This document shows, one piece after another, positions 56,519-64,000 of a stretch of DNA of 64,000 nucleotides (positions are counted from its first letter, which is position 1; each line of letters starts with the position of its first letter). The notes under the pieces are model-generated. The model saw nothing but the letters and a program-made list of their open reading frames with translations. It was not told where the DNA came from and did no database searches. The DNA lies in the NCBI GenBank assembly GCA_029007985.1, contig JAQXIW010000031.1, positions 1 through 64,000 of the forward strand, written 5' to 3'. The DNA comes from Oscillospiraceae bacterium. GTDB lineage: Bacteria; Bacillota; Clostridia; Oscillospirales; Ruminococcaceae. A program made the translations under genes and the position numbers.

Positions 56519-57694
56519 ATGCTTATTTTGAAAAACTGTAAGTTTATCCCGTTTCTCACCGAGGGCACAGACCTTGTCGAAGGCGATGTTTTGGTAAACG
56601 GCGATAAAATCGAAAAAATCGCTCCGCTCGGTACGGATTTCGGCGTTGATGCCGAGGTCATGGATTTGGCGGGCAAAACGCTTATGCCTGGCCTCATAGA
56701 CTTGCACATGCATCTTTTCTATGAAAACATTAACGCTTTGATGAACACTCTGCCTGCTCCGCAGTGCGCGATTAACGAGCTGCGCTATGCACAGGAGATG
56801 CTCAACGACGGCTACACCACAATCAGAGATGTGGGCGACTACCATTGCAGAGCCGCAATGTATCTGCGCAATATGATAAATTCCGGCAAGGTACAGGGCC
56901 CGCGCATCACAACCTCCGGCCCGATTATATCGTCAAACTGGACAAAGCTCGACACCATCGACACTTTCACGGTGGGCAAAGACGGTTTCAGAGACACCTG
57001 CAGAAAAAACTTTGCCGACGGAGCCGACTTTATCAAGCTATACGGCTCGGGCTCACTGCTTCTCCCGTCCAACGAGCCGGGCTATCCTCTGCTCGAGCCT
57101 GAGGAAATCGAGGCTTCTGTTCTCGCCGCAAAGAGAAATTCGTCCTATGTATCTGTACACGCCCACGGCAAGACCGCGATTGACATGTGCGTAAAGGCCG
57201 GCGTTCACACTATTGAGCACGCCTCAATGATTTCCGAGGAAACTCTCAAATACATCGACGAGCACTCACCGGATACGGCTTTGGTCTACACAATGTTTGC
57301 CATTGACGAAATATTGGAAGAGCCGGATACCTATAACGGCAAGAGAATGTGGGCTCTTTGGGATACAATTAAGTCTTCTCTCAAAAATGCCTATGATAAT
57401 CACAAAAACATTCTCATCGGCTGGGGCACAGATGTAGGCCTCGACCTTTTCAAAACCGACCCGATGAGAGAATTCCGCCTCAGAAAAGAATATCTCGACA
57501 TGACAAACGAGGATATTCTCAAACAGGCCACAATCAATTCCGCAAAGATTATTTACAAGGACAACGAAATCGGCTCAATCAAGGAAGGCAAGCTGGCCGA
57601 CTTTGTGGTAGTTGACGGCAACCCCGTTGAAGACCTTTCGGTTATGTACAAAATACCTGCTCATGTCATCAAGGGCGGCGAAATCATCAGATAA
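56519..57694 (+). CDS. Amidohydrolase family protein (imidazolonepropionase/prolidase-like)
   Basis: GKTLMPGLIDLHMHLF; VSVHAHGKTAIDMCVKAGVHTIEHASM; GWGTDVGLDLF. Confidence 0.92.
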   Translation: MLILKNCKFIPFLTEGTDLVEGDVLVNGDKIEKIAPLGTDFGVDAEVMDLAGKTLMPGLIDLHMHLFYENINALMNTLPAPQCAINELRYAQEMLNDGYTTIRDVGDYHCRAAMYLRNMINSGKVQGPRITTSGPIISSNWTKLDTIDTFTVGKDGFRDTCRKNFADGADFIKLYGSGSLLLPSNEPGYPLLEPEEIEASVLAAKRNSSYVSVHAHGKTAIDMCVKAGVHTIEHASMISEETLKYIDEHSPDTALVYTMFAIDEILEEPDTYNGKRMWALWDTIKSSLKNAYDNHKNILIGWGTDVGLDLFKTDPMREFRLRKEYLDMTNEDILKQATINSAKIIYKDNEIGSIKEGKLADFVVVDGNPVEDLSVMYKIPAHVIKGGEIIR

Positions 57695-57700
57695 ACATAT

Positions 57701-57722
57701 ATACCCCGAGAAATCGGGGTAT
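57701..57722 (+). terminator. Terminator
   Basis: ATACCCCGA-GAAA-TCGGGGTAT. Confidence 0.75.
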
Positions 57723-57841
57723 TATTTATGTAAAATTCTTTACACGGATTTTACATGCCGCAGATTTTGGATTTTACATCTATCATATAGAATTATTATC
57801 GCAAGAAAGATAATAATACAAATATGATTAAGAGGTAAAAA

Positions 57842-59566
57842 ATGGATATTTTCGATTTCCTGACTTTGATAGGCGGCTTGTCCCTGTTCTTATTCGGTAT
57901 GAATATAATGGGTGAAGCTTTGGAGAGAAGCGCGGGCGACAAGCTGGAAATAATGATAGGGAAACTCACAACCGGCAAGCTCGCCGGCCTTTTGACCGGT
58001 ATGGGCGTAACTGCGGTGATTCAAAGCTCCTCCGCTACAACCGTTATGGTGGTCGGCTTTGTAAATTCAAAGCTTATGAGTCTGTCACAGGCCATAAATG
58101 TAATAATGGGCGCAAACATAGGTACGACGGTAACGGCATGGATATTGAGTCTTGCCGGCATTTCAAGTAAAAATGTGTTTATCAGGTTGCTTAAACCGTC
58201 CTCCTTTACGCCTATACTCGCTCTTATCGGCGTAATTCTCTACATGTTTATGAAGAGAAAAAAGGAAAAGGACATCGGTCTTGTGCTTTTGGGATTTGCA
58301 ACGCTGATGTTCGGTATGGAAACGATGACCGGCGCGGTATCCGGGCTGAAAAACGTACCTCAGTTTACGGAGATGTTTTTGATGTTCAAAAACCCGATTT
58401 TGGGCGTATTGGTCGGCGCGGTCCTAACGGCAATTATTCAGTCCAGTTCGGCGTCGGTGGGTATACTCCAAGCTCTCGCATCTACCGGGGCGGTTTCCTA
58501 CGGGGCGGCGATACCGATAATCATGGGCCAGAATATCGGTACTTGCGTCACGGCGCTGATTTCTTCAATCGGTACCACAAAAAATGCAAAGAGAGCCGCA
58601 TTTGTACACCTTTCATTTAATGTAATAGGCACGCTGGTTTGCCTTACGGCGTTTATTTTGATAAATGCTGTTTTTAAGCCGGCATTTTTGGCAGAATCGG
58701 CGGGCTTTTTAGGCATTGCGGTGGCGCACTCTGTGTTCAATGTAATATGTACGCTTCTGCTGCTGCCGATGTCAGATATTTTGGAAAAAATCGCATACAG
58801 ATTTATTCCGGAGGACGCCGAGCCGGACGAGGCGCAGATGCTCGACGAGAGATTCTTGGCTACACCGGGCGTTGCGCTGGATATTGCTAAAAATATAACA
58901 TTCGAAATGGCAAAGGTTTCAATGAAGGCTTTGAACACCGCCATAGACTGTCTGGACGAATTTTCCGAAAGCAAAGCCAATGAAGTCAGAGAATGTGAAG
59001 ACAAATCCGATCACTATGAAGATATTATAGGCAAATATCTTGTAAAACTAAACGCGCGGCAGCTGGGCGAATACGAGGGTAAGCTTTCCGGAGTATTGCT
59101 GAAAGCCATAGGTGATTTTGAGAGAATATCCGACCATGCGGTCAACATTCTTGAGTCGGCGGAGGAAATGAGAGACAAGGGTATCACTTTCTCACAGGGG
59201 GCAAGAGCCGAGATGAGCCTTTTGTGCGAAGCCACAAAAGAAATAGCGGACAGGACATATATGTCTTTTCTTTCCGACTCTCCGGAATATGTCAATACGA
59301 TTGACGCCCTTGAAGGCACCATCGACCTTATGAAAGAAAAAATGCGCGAAAAGCACATCGAAAGACTGCAAAAAGGCGAATGCGGCATTGAGGAGGGCTT
59401 TGTCTGGTGTGATTTGATAACCGATATGGAAAGAGTGGCAGACCATTGCACTAATATTTCCGACAGCGTCATCGAATTGCAAAAACAGGATAAACCGTAT
59501 AAGGACAGGGAAAGTTATCAGGCTCAATACAAGAAATATTCCGACAAATATCTGTCATTCACATAA
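57842..59566 (+). CDS. Na/Pi cotransporter family protein with C-terminal PhoU-like domain
   Basis: TAVIQSSSATTVMVVGFVNS and TAIIQSSSASVGILQALAS duplicated QSSS motifs. Confidence 0.94.
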   Translation: MDIFDFLTLIGGLSLFLFGMNIMGEALERSAGDKLEIMIGKLTTGKLAGLLTGMGVTAVIQSSSATTVMVVGFVNSKLMSLSQAINVIMGANIGTTVTAWILSLAGISSKNVFIRLLKPSSFTPILALIGVILYMFMKRKKEKDIGLVLLGFATLMFGMETMTGAVSGLKNVPQFTEMFLMFKNPILGVLVGAVLTAIIQSSSASVGILQALASTGAVSYGAAIPIIMGQNIGTCVTALISSIGTTKNAKRAAFVHLSFNVIGTLVCLTAFILINAVFKPAFLAESAGFLGIAVAHSVFNVICTLLLLPMSDILEKIAYRFIPEDAEPDEAQMLDERFLATPGVALDIAKNITFEMAKVSMKALNTAIDCLDEFSESKANEVRECEDKSDHYEDIIGKYLVKLNARQLGEYEGKLSGVLLKAIGDFERISDHAVNILESAEEMRDKGITFSQGARAEMSLLCEATKEIADRTYMSFLSDSPEYVNTIDALEGTIDLMKEKMREKHIERLQKGECGIEEGFVWCDLITDMERVADHCTNISDSVIELQKQDKPYKDRESYQAQYKKYSDKYLSFT

Positions 59567-59711
59567 TATGTACGCCGTCCGACAGGGCGGCGTTTTGTCA
59601 TATATATAATAAATATGTATAATATTCTACATATCGTATATAGATAATTAAATTGAAAATGTGATAAAATGTTAACATGAGAAAATATGCAAAACTATAT
59701 GGAGGTATATT

Positions 59712-61406
59712 ATGACATATAAAGAAAGATATCGGCAATGGCTCGAAAAACTCGGCGAAGACAGCGAACTGAGAGCCGAGCTTGTAGCGTTGGAAGGCAA
59801 CGAAGCGGAAATAGAAGACCGTTTTTATCAGGATCTTTCATTCGGCACGGCGGGCTTGCGCGGAAAAATGGGAGCCGGCACAAACAGAATGAATGTCTAT
59901 ACGATAGCGAGAGCCACTCAGGGCGTGGCGGATTACATCGCGCGGCACGGCAAAGAAGCGATGGAAAAAGGCGTTGTCATCGCCCACGATTCCAGACATT
60001 ATTCAAAGGAATTTTCCCGTCTCACCGCAAGAATCCTCGCCGCCAACGGCATAAAGGTCTATACCTTCCCGGATTTGAGACCTACGCCGGAGCTTGCGTA
60101 TATGGTGCGCCGTTTGGGATGTATTTCCGGTATTAACATCACGGCTTCCCACAACCCTAAAGAGTACAACGGATATAAAGCATATTGGGAAGACGGCTGT
60201 CAGGTCTCGTCGGAAATCGCCGACGGCATGCTGAAAAAAATGAACGAGGTCGACCTTTTCACAGGCGCAAAGGGTATGGATTTTGACGAGGCGGTCGAAA
60301 AGGGAATAATCACCGTTTTAGGCGCGGCTTACGACAGAGAGTATCTGGATTTGATTGAGGGGCTGGCAATTCATTACGGCGACGAGCTCGACCTTTCCAT
60401 ACCGATTGTGTACACACCTCTCAACGGCGCGGGCGCAATACCGTTCACAACCATGCTCAAAGACAGGGGCTTTACAAACTGGGCAATAGTTAAAGAACAG
60501 GAAATGCCGGACGGTGACTTTACAACGGTCGGCTATCCTAACCCGGAGGCTCCTCGGGCTTTCGCAATGAGCGAGAGACTGGGCAAAGAGCTGGGCGCGG
60601 AGCTGCTAATGGCCACCGACCCGGACGCAGACAGATTCGCCATTGAAATCAGAAACGACGAGGGCGAGTATGTATGGCTCAACGGCAATCAGACCGGATA
60701 TATCATTGTAAACTATCTGCTCGAAGGCAAAAAAGACGCCGGCACATTGCCTGAAAAGGGCGCAATGGTAAAATCCATAGTCACATCGACAATGTCCACG
60801 ATTATGGCGGAAAGCTACGGCGTCAAAATGTTTGAATCCCTCACCGGATTCAAAAACATCTGCGGCAGAATCCCGGATGTCGAGGCACAGGGCTACGAGT
60901 ATATGTTCGGCTATGAGGAATCCGTCGGCTATGCCTGCTGTCCGTATATCAGGGATAAAGACGGTATTTCCGCCGGTATGATGGTGGCGGAGGCTGCTGC
61001 CTACTATAAAAAACAGGGCAAAACTCTCTGGCAGGTACTTGAAGGTCTCTATGAAAAGTACGGCTTCTTTGCAGAGGACGAGCCGAATCTTGTGCTGGAA
61101 GGGATCGAGGGCGCAAACCGCATAAAGAGAATGATGACCGCCGTCAGAGAAAATCCGCCGACGGAAATTGCCGGCGCAAAGGTAGTAAAGCTTGTGGATT
61201 ACAAAGACGGATATGAGGATATACCGGCGTCGAATGTTCTCAGATTCTATCTGGACAACAATTCCTGGTTTGCTATCAGACCGTCCGGCACAGAGCCGAA
61301 AATCAAGTTCTATTTCTACACCTGTCAGTCGAGCCGTGAAGAAGCTCTGCGGACAAACAAAAAGATTAAAGACGATATCCTTGCTATTGTAAATGCGGTG
61401 GAATAA
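59712..61406 (+). CDS. Phospho-sugar mutase (phosphoglucomutase/phosphomannomutase)
   Basis: FGTAGLRGKMGAGTNRMN; ITASHNPKEYNGYK; ATDPDADRFAI; RPSGTEPKIKFY. Confidence 0.96.
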   Translation: MTYKERYRQWLEKLGEDSELRAELVALEGNEAEIEDRFYQDLSFGTAGLRGKMGAGTNRMNVYTIARATQGVADYIARHGKEAMEKGVVIAHDSRHYSKEFSRLTARILAANGIKVYTFPDLRPTPELAYMVRRLGCISGINITASHNPKEYNGYKAYWEDGCQVSSEIADGMLKKMNEVDLFTGAKGMDFDEAVEKGIITVLGAAYDREYLDLIEGLAIHYGDELDLSIPIVYTPLNGAGAIPFTTMLKDRGFTNWAIVKEQEMPDGDFTTVGYPNPEAPRAFAMSERLGKELGAELLMATDPDADRFAIEIRNDEGEYVWLNGNQTGYIIVNYLLEGKKDAGTLPEKGAMVKSIVTSTMSTIMAESYGVKMFESLTGFKNICGRIPDVEAQGYEYMFGYEESVGYACCPYIRDKDGISAGMMVAEAAAYYKKQGKTLWQVLEGLYEKYGFFAEDEPNLVLEGIEGANRIKRMMTAVRENPPTEIAGAKVVKLVDYKDGYEDIPASNVLRFYLDNNSWFAIRPSGTEPKIKFYFYTCQSSREEALRTNKKIKDDILAIVNAVE

Positions 61407-61451
61407 TTCTTTAATCTAAATATCAAACAATATAGTATAGTAATATTATAT

Positions 61452-61486
61452 AAGACGGCGTGCGACAAAAAATCGCACGCCGTCTT
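61452..61486. terminator. Bidirectional terminator
   Basis: Perfect 14-bp stem AAGACGGCGTGCGA-N7-TCGCACGCCGTCTT. Confidence 0.85.
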
Positions 61487-61517
61487 TTTTCTGTATCACA
61501 GTTTAGTAATTTACGGT

Positions 61518-62297
61518 TTATTTAATTTTGTTGTATACGGTTTTTGCAAAGAGCGCATAGCATACAGATGTCGCAAATACAATTATTTCAAGAGTTCTTA
61601 TATTTACAATACCCGACGCATACAGCGCAATCTCAAAGTCCGCCAAAGTGTGCAACAGTATTGCCACAAGCAAAAGATGTTTGCAACCTTTTCTGTTTAC
61701 CGACGCAAAAACGAGTACCGACAATGACACATGCAGAATGATTGCCGACAGTCTTTCAAAAACCGCCAAAAATGCCGTAAAGCCGGTGACAGCCGACAGC
61801 TGAAGCACTACCGCATTTTCGGTTGCGGCGTCAAGACCGAGAGCCGACGCGCCGCCGTTGTTTATCGCAATGCCTATATAGAGCAAATTTATAACCGACA
61901 AAGCCATTATTACGGCTTCGATTCCGCCGTGACCTAAACCGTAGGAAATACCGTTTTTTGCCTCGGTGTTGTTTTTGAGCAAAAACTTAAATCCCACAAA
62001 CCTGCCGATTTCCTCGAAAACACCGGCGCACAGAGCCGCGACGAGATAGTATAAAATCGGGTTTGACAGTATTTTCAAAGACAGAGCGTTTGTGCCCGTA
62101 AAGAGAAGCTGTTTTGGCAACGATTCAAGCCCCAGGGCAAAGACCGGGAAAATAATCATACCGACTATTAACGGCTTTAACGGAGCTCTGTTTTTGATTT
62201 TCCATATCACAGCCGCCGATGCCGGCAACAAAATCATCAATGCCGCCTGTATAATGAGCCATGTGATGTTATTTTGCGATATCAGAGCTGTTGTCAT
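61518..62297 (-). CDS. YhfC family putative intramembrane metalloprotease
   Basis: Start MTTALISQNNITWL; GVFEEIGRFVGFKFLL and GLGHGGIEAVIM (EExxR, HGGIE). Confidence 0.85.
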   Translation of the reverse strand: MTTALISQNNITWLIIQAALMILLPASAAVIWKIKNRAPLKPLIVGMIIFPVFALGLESLPKQLLFTGTNALSLKILSNPILYYLVAALCAGVFEEIGRFVGFKFLLKNNTEAKNGISYGLGHGGIEAVIMALSVINLLYIGIAINNGGASALGLDAATENAVVLQLSAVTGFTAFLAVFERLSAIILHVSLSVLVFASVNRKGCKHLLLVAILLHTLADFEIALYASGIVNIRTLEIIVFATSVCYALFAKTVYNKIK

Positions 62298-62940
62298 TTG
62301 CGGATGCCTCCTTTTTGAATTCCAAATACGAATAAACCATAGGGATAACGACAAGAACTGCCAACAAAGCAAACATAACAGCCGATGTCCGAGACGGTTT
62401 TAAGAATATGCCGGATACGGCTAATGCAATGCCGCCGACCACCCAAATAGGCCCCGCCATTCTGTGAGTTTTGTTCCATACGGTTTCGCTTGCCAATGTC
62501 CACGGGGTTTTGATACCCATTGTGTAATTGTGTTTGAATGTAGGCATATAGTTACCGATAACGGTGAACATCACGCCGACGCCTATTGTCAAAAACGAGC
62601 TTACATTGAGGCTCGGTTTGAAGGTTACCGATGTTGTTATCACTATTAAACCCGCCATAAAGAGTGTGAATATCAGCTTGAAAATCTCAAAGGCGGATTC
62701 AAATCGGTCATAGTTTTTTGACTTAGGGTCGATTTTGCGCGCCACATCAAAAATGATGTTGCAAAATACCATAGTGCCGTAGAGAAAGAAAACCGTCTTT
62801 TTTGAGCCGTATCCGTCAATTTCACCGCTTATGCCCCAGTGAGTCGGTATAATATCCGGCAGTTTAGGGTAAATATAGATAAGCCACCCAAGACAAATTA
62901 ATAAAACCAAAATATTTACAATTTTAACCGTTTTTTTCAT
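62269..62940 (-). CDS. SdpI/DUF1648 family immunity-like membrane protein
   Basis: KLPDIIPTHWGISGEIDGYGSK (DUF1648); NYMPTFKHNYTMGIKTPWTLASETVWNKTHRMAG (SdpI). Confidence 0.92.
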   Translation of the reverse strand: MKKTVKIVNILVLLICLGWLIYIYPKLPDIIPTHWGISGEIDGYGSKKTVFFLYGTMVFCNIIFDVARKIDPKSKNYDRFESAFEIFKLIFTLFMAGLIVITTSVTFKPSLNVSSFLTIGVGVMFTVIGNYMPTFKHNYTMGIKTPWTLASETVWNKTHRMAGPIWVVGGIALAVSGIFLKPSRTSAVMFALLAVLVVIPMVYSYLEFKKEASANDNSSDIAK

Positions 62941-63214
62941 CGGGATTTTCCTCCGTACCGTTTGTAATTGAAGTCAGCCACCGCAATACGTCCTCAATCA
63001 CGGTAGTGTTGATTTCGTAATAGACAAAGGTGCCGACCTTTGTGTCCTGTACAAGCCCCCGCTTTTTTAATATGGACAGATGATGAGATAAGGTGGCGCC
63101 GGTCATATCAAAATACCGCAATATCTCACCCCGAGTCATATTTTTCTTTTTGAGAAGTTCAAGTATTTTTCTTCTCGACGGGTCGGACAGCGCTTTAATT
63201 GTGTCTTGAATCAT
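62924..63214 (-). CDS. ArsR family regulator (SdpR-like autorepressor)
   Basis: IQDTIKALSDPSRRKILELLKKKNMTRGEILRYFDMTGATLSHHLSILKKRGLV. Confidence 0.94.
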   Translation of the reverse strand: MIQDTIKALSDPSRRKILELLKKKNMTRGEILRYFDMTGATLSHHLSILKKRGLVQDTKVGTFVYYEINTTVIEDVLRWLTSITNGTEENPDEKNG

Positions 63215-63235
63215 AAGAGCCCTCCGAATATTTAA

Positions 63236-63322
63236 TTAGACAAATGTCTAAATACTTTTTGACTTTATTATATCACTATTTAGACAAATGTCAATAGATA
63301 TTTAGATAATTATCTAAATATC
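63236..63322. promoter_or_regulatory. Cluster of ArsR-type operator palindromes upstream of the sdpRI-like operon
   Basis: TTAGACAAATGTCTAA 63236-63251; ATTTAGACAAATGTCAAT ~63278-63295; perfect 26-bp palindrome GATATTTAGATAATTATCTAAATATC 63297-63322. Confidence 0.8.
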
Positions 63323-63663
63323 GAAAAAAAAACAGCGGCTTTCAAATGCCGCCGTTTTCTTGGAGAAAAAAGTAGAAAAATGTTTTATCGTTTTCGCATA
63401 TGATTATAACCCCCCAATGTGAATTCTGTTTGAACGGCGTGTGCATTTTTTGTAAAATTCAAACCGTTAATATTTTTTTGAATTTTTGCTTGTTCAAAAA
63501 GTCTAATATTCTTAAAAATATTTATTTTAATTTATATTGTATGCAATTGTGAACTGTGGTATAATCAAAATGAAAATATATAAGAAAATGTAATTATTAG
63601 TTTTGATATAAATATTTATTTATAATTAAAATCATAAACCATATATTTACAGAGGGGAAGGAT

Positions 63664-64000
63664 ATGAAACTTTTTAAGGGGCTTACGCCGGAAGAAAATG
63701 CGTGGGTACTGTACGATGTAGGCAATTCCGCGTTCACAATGCTGTCTTGCTCGCTGATTCCGATTTGGTTCAAGTCCTTGGCGATAGGTACTGCGCCGGG
63801 CCAGATTTCTTCCGATAAAGCGACGGGTATGTGGGCGCTGTCAATAGCCATCGTCACGGTGGTAATCGCATTGATTGGTCCGTTCTGCGGCGCAATAGCT
63901 GACCACAAGGGCGTTCGTAAAATCATTTTCACAAGCGCCGTTTCGATAGGCTGTATTCTTTGTATGCTGACGGGCTTTGCGACCTCGTGGGTTATATTCC
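63664..64000 (+). CDS. MFS transporter, UMF1/Atg22-like family (truncated by window end)
   Basis: Hand translation MKLFKGLTPEENAWVLYDVGNSAFTMLSCSLIPIWFK...ALIGPFCGAIADHKGVRK; runs off at 64000 (not in ORF track). Confidence 0.85.
   Translation, partial: MKLFKGLTPEENAWVLYDVGNSAFTMLSCSLIPIWFKSLAIGTAPGQISSDKATGMWALSIAIVTVVIALIGPFCGAIADHKGVRKIIFTSAVSIGCILCMLTGFATSWVIF

Noticed and set aside
1-64000. tRNA, rRNA, T-box leaders, prophage or conjugation genes
   Set aside because: None recognised by eye on either strand; a tRNAscan-SE/Infernal run would be decisive.

Overview
64 kb window of a moderate-GC genome that looks like an anaerobic Clostridia-type Firmicute (inference from gene content). 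Most of it is ordinary metabolic and transport DNA: M20 amidohydrolases, amino-acid and carboxylate transporters, malic enzyme, a molybdopterin oxidoreductase pair, phosphoglucomutase, MscS channels, one-component regulators and a large hybrid histidine kinase. I saw no rRNA, tRNA, CRISPR or prophage. The most striking region is ~20.5-25.7 kb, an apparently complete iteron-controlled plasmid-type replication/partition module inside this chromosomal-looking DNA. It contains: (i) a Rep_3-family initiator (minus strand, 23928-24992) with its own sigma-A-type promoter and an inverted half-iteron (TTCAC-CTAA-GTGAA); (ii) an AT-rich stretch and then about 12 GGTGAANGNTTTTGGA iterons at 25176-25697; (iii) a second cluster of 4 iterons in the opposite orientation, spaced 33-34 bp, at 20548-20667, plus one stray copy upstream of parA; (iv) a parA-parB-RHH operon whose leader has three copies of a 23-bp repeat (AAATAACCGCACGGACAATTGTC) and one parS-like palindrome (TGTTCCACGTGGCACA). 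A complete primary-type sigma-70 gene without dnaG next to it and pgm lie on the same window, so a chromid/second chromosome or a co-integrated plasmid are the two hypotheses to separate. Other notable items: a glycine riboswitch with terminator before an AGCS symporter; a CIRCE-geometry operator over the hsp20 promoter; an sdpRI-like operon with three ArsR-type palindromes; an IS fragment at the left edge with an SD-sequestering hairpin; a cytoplasmic molybdopterin enzyme pair without membrane anchor; and a lipoprotein made of a duplicated domain.
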